Counted from the first letter of the stretch, positions 21,862 through 33,157 are shown. The stretch: DNA of 64,000 bases from Mytilisepta virgata (GCA_028015205.1 CM051512.1:3408755-3472754), one strand, 5' to 3'. Notes: generated from the letters alone by a model not told the origin. A program made the numbers and translations.

Positions 21862-22386
21862 AATTGGTATCACATAATTTTATGAATATATTTTCTGATT
21901 CTAAACGAAAACGAAATCAAACAATTTACAGTTTATTTCTGAAACTCCAAGTAGCGCACCTCATCTTTTCTCCTCCTTAACTCCCAATAATCATCAGACT
22001 TGTTGAATTATACAATTCTAAAATAACTGAAAGATTTGATTTTGATCACCGGTAAACGATAATTTATTTATGACCGTTTCATTTCACTTCATTTATCTTT
22101 AAATTACGACAGCAATAAGTCTAAAATCGAAAGAGAACTGTAACATAGAAAAAATACAACATATTTATATTTATTACAGGAAAAGTAGACGTAATTCTAA
22201 AAAGTAATGAGAACTACTATTAAAACAGAAAACTACATAACGACATCAGGTTCCCCAGTAGAACTGTCCTGTTTGTCAGAGTTTTTCATTCAGTTTATTT
22301 TTATGACAAGTTGGGAAAATCCAAAGAACCCTCTAAATATCATAAAGTCTGTATGATGCTCTTCAGAAACATATATCTTCATGCCC

Positions 22387-22403
22387 GGGGGGGGGGGGGG
22401 GGG
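22387..22403. repeat. Poly(G) run
   Basis: Seventeen consecutive G bases; length is unreliable in most sequencing data. Confidence 0.9.
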
Positions 22404-22870
22404 TTGCTAATTTTTTTAGATGAGATCGTCGCTTCGAAAATTTTACAGTCGTCACCACGATCTGATTGACTGCTATGGAGTGTCAGTTTCCAACGTGACA
22501 AAAAAAACCCAAGCGGTCATAGATGTTCATCCTCTTTCACCGAACATGACTTTCAACGAGCTGTACGGCGGGTGTCTTGCAAGAAGCAGTAACTGCTCAT
22601 CCTTCCGGAGCACCTGAGTTCACACTCGGATTTTGGTGGTGTTCCTGCTGCTCGTTTCTGTGTGTACTTTTTGGTTTTTTGTGTTGTTTGTGTCTTTGTC
22701 CTGTGTCTTTTTTTTTTTTTGGTGTTCCTGGTTGTGCTTTTTGTCAAAGGACTTCCCCTCTCTTGACACTTCGATATTAATACTTTTTCTTTTACAATAT
22801 CTGGAACTACTGTATGTATTTTGTGCATTTTTTTATATTGTGGCGTTTGTTTGTTGTGTTTCATTCATAT
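22404..22870 (-). repeat. Family A/B-type repeat, long variant
   Basis: Contains CCTTCCGGAGCACCTGAGTT and GTTTGTTGTGTTTCA-type tail blocks, plus an upstream portion (TTTTACAGTCGTCACCACG, CTGATTGACTGCTATGG) not seen in the shorter copies. Overlapping frames on both strands are repeat-derived. Confidence 0.55.
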
Positions 22871-22910
22871 GACTTTGTTTTTTCATAGCATTTAGAATTT
22901 ATTTTAAACA

Positions 22911-23230
22911 TATTTATTTATAGTAGATTGGGAAACAAGCAATACCAACTAATGCATAACCATCTACATGATGTTGCGGCCCATGTACCGGCATCTTAGC
23001 CTACTCTTTTGTAACATCTACAGGGGTGTCTTCAATGCCTGGATTTTGCTCTCCCTTTACACGGGACAGCCATTTTTTGTCCCCATCCGACTGAGTAGCA
23101 TCTTTTATCGAGACCACCCTCGCAAATGATGCCGATAGGGCGTCACAAATTTGATCTCTGAAATGTTCATCCGGAACAGGAATCGAATTAAAAACAATTC
23201 TATCCCAGGTAGCAACATTACTCTGCATTT
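22911..23230 (-). mobile_element. tRNA-derived SINE, head degenerate (family S1)
   Basis: On minus it matches the SINE at 29430-29783: TGxGACGCCCTATCG, TTTGCGAGGxTGGTCTCGAT, GATGxGGACAAAAAATGG, TAGGCTAAGATGCC and a tail with CCCAATCTACTATAAATAAA. The tRNA-like head is unrecognisable. The 75-residue minus frame over it is not a gene. Confidence 0.7.
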
Positions 23231-23575
23231 CTTTTATTTAGATTAAATTAATCTTCGATCTAAGATCTTGATACGAACATGGAAAAGCTTGATAATTAAT
23301 AGCATTAAAGGCACAGTTTCGGATGTCGTTTTTATCCTTTACGATTGTCTATCACGTTCACGTTATTTCCTATTTCGATTTATATCACGTAACAGGTTTG
23401 CAACGGAAATTGAAAACGTGTGAAATCAAATGATTATACCTATTTCAGTGAAGAAAGAAATAATATAAATGTTATACGATTATAACTGATGTCAAGAGCA
23501 TGACGAGGTTTTTTTTTTTAATTTATGGCTGCTTTTGGTTAATTTTTGACATTTTTCTTTTAGTTTAAACATATT
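23231..23575 (+). repeat. Duplicated segment P1 (no MITE)
   Basis: Matches 28391-29090 (AGATTAAATTAATCTxCG, GAAAAGCTTGATAATT, CAGTTTCGGATGT, GGTTTGCxACGGAAATTG) but lacks the 406-bp MITE that interrupts that copy. Confidence 0.75.
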
Positions 23576-23754
23576 TTATTGTCTAATAACAATTTGGATT
23601 GGATACAAGTTATAACAACTTACATAAATCCTCTCCATATAATATATATATACAATGTAAAGACGGACAGCAAGTACACAAAATAATATAGTAAATAAAT
23701 ATAAAGCATACAAAAGTATTGTAATAAATGTAAAAACATGGACATATTAGGTTT

Positions 23755-23779
23755 GGGGGTGGGGGCGGGGGGGGGGGGT
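23755..23779. repeat. G-rich run
   Basis: Nearly continuous G, broken by single T and C bases. Confidence 0.85.
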
Positions 23780-23820
23780 GAGTACATCTATATAAAAAAA
23801 TTCTTATTTGATGATCCATG

Positions 23821-24240
23821 TTATAATTCTATAAAACGTTTTGTTTGGTGTATAAATCTATGAACATTTTCAAAAATATTTTTATTCACTTCGTCACTCA
23901 ACATATCTGATCCAAATAATATATATTCTATTGTATGGTTTGGTTGAATATTATTAATTAATTGAGCTCGGGGATGTGTATATAGGGGACATTCTAGAAA
24001 AAAATGCATAGCATCCTCCAACGGGCACCCACAGATGCAGCTAGGGTCATTAACCAAATTAACTCTAAATAAATCAGCTTTGAGTGGACTGCAACAATGA
24101 CGAAGTCTAGTATGTAAAATATTTATTTTTCTAGGTCCAATGAGATAATAAAACGGAACCAATGATTTTTCTCCTCTAACAGACTTTTTCTTTTCGGGCC
24201 ATTGATATCCTTACTTTTGGATATATAGATACAATATTTT
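23821..24240 (-). pseudogene. Non-LTR retrotransposon C-terminus (fragment)
   Basis: The minus frame (113 residues at 23821-24162, plausibly extending upstream to about 24240) carries the segment that follows the reverse transcriptase in many LINE ORF2 proteins: HTRLRHCCSPLKADLF, then CICGCPLEDAMHFFLECPLY, a Cys/His cluster. No polymerase or endonuclease domain is present, so this is a 5'-truncated insertion. LINE clade not determined. Confidence 0.8.
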
Positions 24241-25359
24241 AGAAAACCTTTCTATGAGTAATCCTGTTCTGAACCAGACTATCTTGACATGGTATATTAA
24301 AACCGAATGTCGTTACATTAACCTGATACTCTTTTTTTCATTTACAATGAAAAGTTTGAATTTTGTTCTGGTTCACAGTGTTTACAGCGGCATATACTTC
24401 CTAAGTTTCTCTCCAAAATATAGGCCATTTCAGATAACAGATAACCATTGTTGCAGGAGAAAAACAACATAAAAATTTAATGAGTTCTAACCTCTCTACT
24501 ATTCCGTCAGCGGAGACTGTCCTAGAACCGTTCTAGGGTAAAACCAACCCTGTCATAAATGGTTTTAGGGTAGAACTTTCATAGATGTTCAAAATTCGTA
24601 CACTAACGACATTTCTTTTCTGAACAGTGGCAATTTCTAGATTTGCTCCATAAATTATTGCAATATGTCAAAAAAAAATGATTTTTAAGATTCTGCAATA
24701 AGTAAATTCATAAAAATCTTTATAATTTGTTGTATTACATTTATTAAATAAAAAAAATTCATCTCTTTGCAGGTAAGATTTTTAATTTCAGACTCCATGA
24801 GTTATTATGTTATCTCAAAAAGCTAGTTTTTAAATATCCTAACAACTTAAATATCTAAATTCTTCAGGTCTTAATTTCTTAAAGTAGTAAAAACTCAACT
24901 TTCTTTTCAATATATTTAAAATTTTACTTTTTGGTACCCTGTAAACTGTTACGGTATGATAAATGTTGATTTCTAAGGTATTGCAACAAGTAAATTATCC
25001 CATTTCTTATAATTTTGATGTTCAATATTAACAAACTACCGAAATTCCTATTCTGATCAGCTGCAATTTTTAGTTTAGCTCCATACATGCCATAGGTTAT
25101 GGTTATAAACTTTTTGAATTAATTTGAATTTGTTTTAAAAAGAAGAAAAGAAAAAAATTATCACCTTTGTATGAGTTGACCAGTAAAATTACAACCATTA
25201 AAAGATAAGAATAATCATGTATAGTTATTTTGGCAGAAACATACAAATATTTCACACATTTTGTCATAAAGTTATTAAGACCGTCCTAAGAAAAACATCT
25301 GCAACATTTCATCAATAAGCAAATAAAAAAAAAACAAAACAAAAAAAAATACCTTCCTG
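24241..25359. other. Unannotated AT-rich stretch
   Basis: No gene supported. A local inverted block around CCGTTCTAGGGTAAAACC / GGTTTTAGGGTAGAAC occurs at 24530-24580. Confidence 0.5.
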
Positions 25360-25760
25360 TATTTCTGATACAACTTCCTGGCTACAATATGGAAACCTTT
25401 ACATCTCAGTGAACCAGAACTTCATTAAACGTTTTAGAAACTTTTGTGTTGAAATGTCATGTTGTGAGATAGATAACTCAGCCAGGAGAAGTATTACTCT
25501 CCCATTTCGGAAATGTGCTCGTTTTTGGTAGATTGTTTGTTTTAAATAAAATTAAACATCGTACGTGTGTAATGTCTTTTGTATTATTGGATCTGATAAA
25601 TCATCAGCGTAAAGTTGAAAAGTCAAGAGCACGTTCTAGTGTCAATTCCGGTCTTTAGAGTTTACATATATTCCATTTTAGGTTTTGTTCTATTTTTGTT
25701 TATTTTCCCGTATTTTTGTTATGCTTTCCCTTATTGATATTTTAGTTCTGCACTTTTTAG
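25360..25760 (+). repeat. Duplicated segment Q1
   Basis: Matches 30880-31420: CCTGTATTTCTxATAC, GAGAxGTATTACTCT, CATTTCGGAAATGT, GTGGATTGTTTGTT and TCAATTCCGGTCTT blocks occur in the same order. Moderately diverged. Confidence 0.7.
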
Positions 25761-25830
25761 TATCATTATCAGAAGTACAATTCAAACGAATTTTTGAAAT
25801 GGTGTTAAAAAAAAACAATTAGTTTAACAC

Positions 25831-26833
25831 AATTAAAAGGCCCTGACTATTCAAATATATCATGTATCTGAATTGGATATGAAATCGAATAGCCAGCTTA
25901 CTGATTTTGCAGTAAACAATTATCACAATATTTTACAGTATAAAGTCATCAGAAAATATTTAATTGTTACACATTACCAACACTCCTATAGTATATTTAG
26001 AATAAAGAAAGTTATTAGAGTCAAGAAATACCAAAGGGTTATTCGAGGAGAATATCGAAAACAACTGACAAACTCCAGAGAACAACGAAGACAAGACCAA
26101 AACAATACAAACAGTACACTTAAAACCAAAAAACATATGAACAACATGGACCCCACCAAAATACCGGGGTAGACTCGGGTGCCCTGGAAGAGTAAGCAGT
26201 CTCTGCTTCCTGCAGGACACACGCCATACTGACAATGCCAAGTCCGGAAGGGACAACATCAATGGAACAGGTCAATTTTCATTTGGATGATGGACAAACA
26301 AAAATCTATCATTACGGTAAGGTTTTGAAATAAAAATGTCCACCTCAGAACAAACCATTACGCAGCATTTTTTTCTTTTTAGATTAAATTAATCTGCGAC
26401 TACATCTTGATACGAAAATGGAAAAGCTTGATAATTTTAGGCCGTGTTTGATTACAAAGAACCCAGAACCGGATGTGAAAACCCATACGTTTTTTTAGAC
26501 GGAACTAAAACCGGATTGTCCATGATTCAAGAATTCTTGAAACCTGCTCAGGTGTATCGGATTCAAGATGGTGACAAACTCAGCCTCCACCAGCCAAGAA
26601 ACGGAATCGTTAGTACAGCATGCTCATATTCATGTTATTCGTCTATAAAAACTTTCTTATGAATATTTCATACAAAAAATTTACTTTACACGATTCTGTG
26701 GCATGTACGGGTGCATCTTCAATTTAAAACGTTGTTTTTTTAATCATATCCGTATTTAGTTTCAGCGTTTGATTTCAAATGTTAGTTTTTGAAAACCGGA
26801 TTACGAAACCGTATCGGGTTCTGTTGAAATCAC
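25831..26833 (+). repeat. 1-kb tandem triplication, unit 1
   Basis: Starts at AATTAAAAGGCCCTGACT. Contains a family A repeat (about 26008-26283) and a MITE left part (from 26440) whose right terminus is missing at the junction. Almost identical to units 2 and 3. Frames in it are repeat-derived. Its first about 130 bases also match the end of U1/U2. Confidence 0.95.
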
Positions 26834-27840
26834 AATTAAAAGGCCCTGACTATTCAAATATAGCATGTATCTGAATTGGATATGAAATCAAATAGCTAGC
26901 TTACCGATTGATTTTGCTGCAAACAATTATCACAATATTTTACAGTATAAAGTCATCAGAAAATATTTAATTGTTACACATTACCAACATTCCTATAGTA
27001 TATTTAGAATAAAGAAAGTTATTAGAGTCAAGAAATACCAAAGGGTTATTCGAGGAGAATATCGAAAACAACTGACAAACTCCAGAGAACAACGAAGACA
27101 AGACCAAAACAATACAAACAGTACACTTAAAACCAAAAAACATATGAACAACATGGACCCCACCAAAATACCGGGGTAGACTCGGGTGCCCTGGAAGAGT
27201 AAGCAGTCTCTGCTTCCTGCAGGACACACGCCATACTGACAATGCCAAGTCCGGAAGGGACAACATCAATGGAACAGGTCAATTTTCATTTGGATGATGG
27301 ACAAACAAAAATCTATCATTACGGTAAGGTTTTGAAATAAAAATGTCCACCTCAGAACAAACCATTACGCAGCATTTTTTTCTTTTTAGATTAAATTAAT
27401 CTGCGACTACATCTTGATACGAAAATGGAAAAGCTTGATAATTTTAGGCCGTGTTTGATTACAAAGAACCCAGAACCGGATGTGAAAACCCATACGTTTT
27501 TTTAGACGGAACTAAAACCGGATTGTCCATGATTCAAGAATTCTTGAAACCTGCTCAGGTGTATCGGATTCAAGATGGTGACAAACTCAGCCTCCACCAG
27601 CCAAGAAACGGAATCGTTAGTACAGCATGCTCATATTCATGTTATTCGTCTATAAAAACTTTCTTATGAATATTTCATACAAAAAATTTACTTTACACGA
27701 TTCTGTGGCATGTACGGGTGCATCTTCAATTTAAAACGTTGTTTTTTTAATCATATCCGTATTTAGTTTCAGCGTTTGATTTCAAATGTTAGTTTTTGAA
27801 AACCGGATTACGAAACCGTATCGGGTTCTGTTGAAATCAC
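26834..27840 (+). repeat. 1-kb tandem triplication, unit 2
   Basis: 1007 bp against 1003 for unit 1. It alone has CAAATAGCTAGCTTACCGATTGATTTTGC-type sequence near 26890 (four extra bases), as in U1 and U2 near 16.98 and 19.42 kb; units 1 and 3 share a derived version. Confidence 0.95.
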
Positions 27841-28858
27841 AATTAAAAGGCCCTGACTATTCAAATATAGCATGTATCTGAATTGGATATGAAATCGAAT
27901 AGCCAGCTTACTGATTTTGCAGTAAACAATTATCACAATATTTTACAGTATAAAGTCATCAGAAAATATTTAATTGTTACACATTACCAACACTCCTATA
28001 GTATATTTAGAATAAAGAAAGTTATTAGAGTCAAGAAATACCAAAGGGTTATTCGAGGAGAATATCGAAAACAACTGACAAACTCCAGAGAACAACGAAG
28101 ACAAGACCAAAACAATACAAACAGTACACTTAAAACCAAAAAACATATGAACAACATGGACCCCACCAAAATACCGGGGTAGACTCGGGTGCCCTGGAAG
28201 AGTAAGCAGTCTCTGCTTCCTGCAGGACACACGCCATACTGACAATGCCAAGTCCGGAAAGGACAACATCAATGGAACAGGTCAATTTTCATTTGGATGA
28301 TGGACAAACAAAAATCTATCATTACGGTAAGGTTTTGAAATAAAAATGTTCACCTCAGAACAAACCATTACGCAGCATTTTTTTTTTTTTTAGATTAAAT
28401 TAATCTGCGACTACATCTTGATACGAAAATGGAAAAGCTTGATAATTTTAGGCCGTGTTTGATTACAAAGAACCCAGAACCGGATTTGAAAACTCATACG
28501 TTTTTTTTTAGTCGGAACTAAAACGGATTGTCCATGATTCAAGAATTCTTGAAACCTGCTCAGGTGTATCGGATTCAAGATGGTGACAAACTCAGCCTCC
28601 ACCAGCCAAGAAACGGAATCGTTAGTACAGCATGCTCATATTCATGTTATTCGTCTATAAAAAAAACTTTCTTATGAATATTTCATACAAAAAATTTACT
28701 TTACACGATTCTGTGGCATGTACGGGTGCATCTTCAATTTAAACCGTTGTTTTTTTAATCATATCCGTATTTAGTTTCAGCGTTTGATTTCAAATGTTAG
28801 TTTTTGAAAACCGGATTACGAAACCGTATCGGGTTCTGTTGAAATCAAACACGACCTA
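27841..28858 (+). repeat. 1-kb tandem triplication, unit 3
   Basis: The only unit that keeps the complete MITE right end, and therefore the likely position of the original right boundary. Carries a few private changes, such as a longer T run near 28380 and 28501. Confidence 0.95.
28451..28856. mobile_element. TA-flanked MITE (complete copy)
   Basis: 406 bp with inverted ends GGCCGTGTTTGATT and AATCAAACACGACC, one mismatch, flanked by TA on both sides. The related segment at 23231-23575 gives the empty site. Truncated copies start at 26440 and 27447 in the two upstream tandem units. Tc1/mariner-type by target site; noncoding. Confidence 0.8.
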
Positions 28859-29413
28859 AAGTTTCAAAGTGCAGTTTCGGATGTGGTTTTTATCCTTTAC
28901 TATTGTCTACTGCATTCACGTTTCTATTTATATCACGTTACAGGTTTGCTACGGAAATTGAAAACTTGTGAAATCAAATACACCTATATCACTGAAGACA
29001 GAAATATTGAAAATGTTATACGATGTTATGATGATTTTGTTTGAAATTTAATTTTTTGTTGCTTTTGTTTTTGACATCTTTGTTTTCAAGGACATTAAGT
29101 GGATTTTTATCCCTAAAATGTTATATGTACCTATAATATGTTAGATACGTAACCCCTTTATGAGTTATCCTGTTTTTCACGAAACTAACTTGATAGGATA
29201 AATTACAGCCGTAGCTGTAAATTTATTGTAACCGCATTAAGTACACTGATTTTTTTTAAATGTTATATCTGGAAAGGACCCTTTTGTTCATATTGGCATT
29301 TTACTTGTCTCTTTAACGATTTGGGCTCTTGTTTTGACTTTCAACAAGTTAGGCCTTGATCACAACTGGCAATAAACAAAATGTACAAATCATCCTTGGC
29401 TTTACTAGAAATG
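28859..29413 (+). repeat. Duplicated segment P2 and flank
   Basis: 28859-29090 continues the match to 23320-23575. A perfect short palindrome (AAATTACAGC and its complement around CGTA) lies at 29200-29224. The remainder is unannotated. Confidence 0.6.
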
Positions 29414-29429
29414 AAATGGTTTATTATGT

Positions 29430-29783
29430 GGGGCGCCGTGGTGTAGTGGTTAGTGCATCGGACTACGAAGCCAAAGGTCCATGATTCGATTCCCGTTAGG
29501 GATGAAAATTTCAGGGATAAAATTTGCGACGCCCTATCGACACCATTTGCGAGGATGGTCTCGATAAACGATGCTAGTCCGTTGGATGGGGACGAAAAAT
29601 GGTTGTCCCGTGTTAAGGGAGAGGAACACCCTAAGCAAGTTAAAAACTCCTCTGTAGATGTCGAAAAAGGTTAGGCTAAAATGCCGCTACAGGGGCAGCT
29701 CTCGCACCCGCCAAGTGGAGAGGAATTAGTATAAGTTGGTATAACTTGTTTCCCAATCCACTATAAATAAATAAGTTTAAACT
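29430..29783 (+). mobile_element. Full-length tRNA-derived SINE with 16-bp TSD
   Basis: The head has pol III promoter-like boxes: A box around GTGTAGTGGTTAGTGC and B box around GATTCGATTCCC. The body carries GTAGATGTCGAA and TTAGGCTAAAATGCCGCTAC, and the tail CACTATAAATAAATAAG. The element is flanked by exact 16-bp direct repeats, AAATGGTTTATTATGT, at 29414-29429 and 29784-29799. The open frame over its head is not a gene. Confidence 0.95.
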
Positions 29784-29799
29784 AAATGGTTTATTATGT

Positions 29800-30419
29800 T
29801 ATACTTTACAATGCGTATAGCTGGATTTTATGCCAAAACTTTCCATTTTAAAATAGGTTACAAATCTGCCATTTCATGACTTTTTCCGATAAAATATGAC
29901 AATTTATTGCTACAGTGTGAAAACCATATATGTACAACGTCGGGAAATATACATGTTTTTAAATCCTGATATTTGGAAATTGCCGTTATTTCAAAACTTT
30001 TCTAAGAGTCCCTACAGCATTGAGAAAGTTAGAGACAACTGTAAATACAACGATTTTGTTCATATGATTTGACACAGATTAAACTCGTGGGTGAGATTTT
30101 TTAATCATCGGAGTTTATACCTTAATCTTTTGTTATTTTGTGACAGGAAATTAATTCCTAAAGAATAACATAAACAGCATAAAAAATCGTTTCCATTCAG
30201 TTATAACAGTTTTAAATTATTTTTAGCTCTGTTGAACTGGTGATGTTGGCTGTGAAACGGATTGCATCTAACATATCTGTATGAGCTGACATGTTTCTGA
30301 TGGAACAAAACGAAATCCTTAAAAGTCTGAAAAAACAGAAAAAAAAACGATTATGAAACGCTAACAAAGAAAGAAACCTAGTCACCGGCCATCTTAGATG
30401 AGATTCGAAGAATTACAAC
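29800..30419. other. Unannotated AT-rich stretch
   Basis: No gene or recognisable repeat. Confidence 0.5.
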
Positions 30420-30875
30420 CATAAAAAGTGAAAAAAATGTATTCTCTTATGACTACTTGCTTGCTACCCTGTATTTTTGTACCAAGCCCAAATACAAATT
30501 ATATGGAGAAAAAATTTTACTATACAGGCACAATATTATGGAATAATATTCCTTTGCCAATAAAAAATGCAAATAATGTTGAAATATTTAAGCGAAGGTT
30601 CTCTGAACATCTTTTCTTAAAGCAAAATAGTTAAAAATGTAAATGTATTTGTTCTTAATTTAACCAAGAAGAAATTTACTTACATGTATTCATAATGTAA
30701 TTGTATAGACTAACTATAATTTGTTGAGTATATAAGATATTTCATATTTATGTTGTAAATATTTAATACTGAGTTAATTTGTTGTATCGAGGGCCACAGG
30801 GGAGATAAGTATTGTATACTAAATGTTGTTACCCTCTTTAAATAAAGTATTAATTATTATTATTATTATTAATAT
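30420..30875 (+). pseudogene. Non-LTR retrotransposon 3' end (fragment)
   Basis: The frame ending at 30634 reads KFYYTGTILWNNIPLPIK then NNVEIFKRRFSEHLF, the usual C-terminal end of LINE reverse-transcriptase proteins (lWN.LP...F...L). A 3' UTR follows, with GGGCCACAGGGGAGATAAG and ACCCTCTTTAAATAAAGTA, ending in an ATT microsatellite tail at 30848-30870. 5'-truncated; no catalytic domain remains. Confidence 0.75.
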
Positions 30876-30879
30876 TCCT

Positions 30880-31420
30880 GAAACAAATACTTGTTTCCTA
30901 CCTGTATTTCTAATACGAGTACAGCATTTACTTCCCTATCACACCACGTACGTACCCAATCTCACCATCCATGTTTTTATCTGTCAACCTACAATGACCT
31001 AGTAGATATTCATTATGTATAATGAACACATTGGATAGAACCTTATCAAAATTTCTACAGGTTTTCTGTTGAGATTGCAAGTGGTGAGTTTTGGTACTAG
31101 CCAGATAGATTACTCAGTCAGTATTTATAGAGGTATTACTCTGTCATTTCGGAAATGTACTCATAATTTTGTGGATTGTTTGTTATAAATGAAATTAAAT
31201 ATCGTATCAATGTTATCCCTCTGATATTATTGGAATTGACAACTCACACAACTTGATTCTTCGAATTTTTACACATTATGTGATTGGTTCATAACATGCG
31301 GACAAGTCTAGATCACGACCTAATGCCAATTCCGGTCTTGTTTTAGTACTTCTAGCTCATGAGTGTTTTGTTCTAATTTTGTTGGTTTGCTATATTTTCC
31401 AATATTATTATTTTAGTTAT
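30880..31420 (+). repeat. Duplicated segment Q2
   Basis: Diverged copy of 25360-25760, longer by an insertion near 30920-31080. Confidence 0.65.
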
Positions 31421-31429
31421 TTTTTAAGT

Positions 31430-31640
31430 AAACAAGAAAATTGATAAAAATGGCATACCAATCAATCAAAGCAACCCAACTGACAGAACGCCGGACAAAA
31501 AATAATATAAAAGAGCACAAAACACAAACATTAACACAACAGAGAGTCAGGATAGTCTGACTTGGTACAGACACTGAATAGGGGTGGAATTAAACCGGTT
31601 TTATGGGTATCAAAAATTCCCCTTTATCTATCCTGAAACT
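31430..31640 (+). repeat. Family F mussel-type repeat
   Basis: Contains GACTTGGTACAGACACTGAA, TTAAACCGGTTTTATGG and an ACACAACAGAGAGTCAGGA block; related stretches lie near 7.4, 35.1, 40.0 and 43.4 kb. Confidence 0.6.
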
Positions 31641-32621
31641 CTGGTGTATATAACACACTATTAAAACCAATCAACATGATCAATATCAACAAGGTATCTG
31701 TTATTTTTGGGGATTTGTTGTGTTATATTGTGTGTTTTGAGTACTGAATGTGAGACGTGCAATATGTAGAAAAAAAACTATTTATTTCAGTTTCTTTATT
31801 TAGGATGCACACCTCCGAGGAGCCAAACATTTCTAGAATTATTTTTTTTTTCTTAACCTGATATTTGGGTTTATATAACTAAGAAAGTAATTTATCAAGA
31901 AAAAATCATATATGGTGGTGCAATCCTTTTTACCACGGTCATTTGAAAGTACCCCATTTTTAATGATTTTCCCATTTTCATCAATTTTTACCCATTTTTG
32001 GGCTATTACCATGAAAAAAATCACATTTCCGCAATTAAACTTTTTGCATATTTTCCTTAAAGATGAAATAGACCAATCTGAATAAATTTAACTTAAAAAA
32101 AAACTATAGGTAGGTGTTAATATAAGAGAATTTTATAGATTAGGTTGTTTTGTCTTGTCAAAATTACCATGCAGTCAATTAATTAAATTTGGTTTTATTC
32201 TCATTTTTTTTAGAATATGGGATGTACATATTTTTGGTGAAATCATTTCTTTGTACCCCTTACCCATTTTCTCAACATTTTGGCTGATGACACTGACCAG
32301 ATTGGTTATAAAATTTTAAAATTTTATTATTCAAAAACTACTTATTGTAAGTACATAATTTTTTCACAGAGTTTAGTTGGATTATAATATTTTTAAAATT
32401 CATTAATTGTTTCCACTTGTATCACATGTTTTGGAAATAATTCCCTAACAAGATTTCAATGAGACTGAAACATCAGAAGAATACATCCTTAAGCGAAAAA
32501 GAAACAATCTTTCTCGATTTTTAAAAATAGGATTACATGTGTACTTAAACATTTTTAATTAGTAGATCCGTCTACTTTGAATGTGTTTACATGATAATAA
32601 GGATAAAGTAATCTGACTAAA
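31641..32621. other. Unannotated AT-rich stretch
   Basis: No gene supported; a run of CCCATTTT-type motifs occurs at 31950-32000 and 32265. Confidence 0.5.
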
Positions 32622-32815
32622 GAGGGCAAATTTAAAAAAAAACTAATCCATTGGACAGACAAACCCGGGAAGACAAATGAACAACCACAAGCATAACAAA
32701 TAAACACTGAAAACAAAAAAAAACGGTGAATAAAACTAACTCTAATAAAAACCAGGATTTAACCATTGTGCTCAGGACCCGTCGTGAAGTTCAACAAAGT
32801 CACTCGGTGGAAGCC
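32622..32815 (+). repeat. Family B interspersed repeat, copy 3
   Basis: Contains CCATTGGACAGACAAACCC, GGGAAGACAAATGAACAACC and CCCGTCGTGAAGTTCAACAA. Confidence 0.85.
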
Positions 32816-33157
32816 TAAAACATTTTTACGTGACAGACAGTAGTAACTAAAGAAAATCTCCTTTTCAAATATAATGTTTTCATACTGCATTAATGTTTAT
32901 TGCTGAATTAATACATTCCAATTATTTTTCACTTGTATGGGCAGTGTGTCCTGTCACTATTTATCTTGTGAAAGAAATAAACAAGTAATATTGACTCGTA
33001 TAAAAACAATATTGCTGCTTACATTGATAAGGATGGGAACACAATTGATTATGTATCCTTTTAGGTAATTAGCAATAGGAAATGAGTATTGACGTTCGTA
33101 GACGTTGTCTTATTTCGACTGTTCATCTCAGTGAGGTCAAATTAGTTGTAATAAAAT
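32816..33157. other. Unannotated stretch
   Basis: No gene or recognisable repeat. Confidence 0.4.

Larger units (their letters stand above)
21395..21885 (+). repeat. Family D repeat split by a MITE
   Basis: The repeat runs to TTTTGTGCA at 21582 and resumes after the MITE with AATTGGTATCA at 21862, matching the uninterrupted terminus of other D copies. Confidence 0.75.
19773..22330 (+). repeat. Segmental duplication unit U3 (diverged)
   Basis: 19773-19980 matches the start of U1. 20985-21230 and 21885-22180 match U1/U2 (AACAAAATAGAATCGGAG, ACTTGTTGAATxATAC, TCTAAAATCGAAAGAGAAC blocks). Family D and MITE insertions interrupt it. More diverged than U1 and U2 are from each other. Confidence 0.65.

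Noticed and set aside
25960..28272. Three identical pairs of 78-100 residue proteins on the minus strand
   Set aside because: They lie within family A repeats copied by the triplication; the same repeat elsewhere has broken frames, so conservation reflects recent DNA duplication.
29430..29505. Possible tRNA gene
   Set aside because: It is the pol III head of a SINE; acceptor ends do not pair and the element has a 16-bp TSD.
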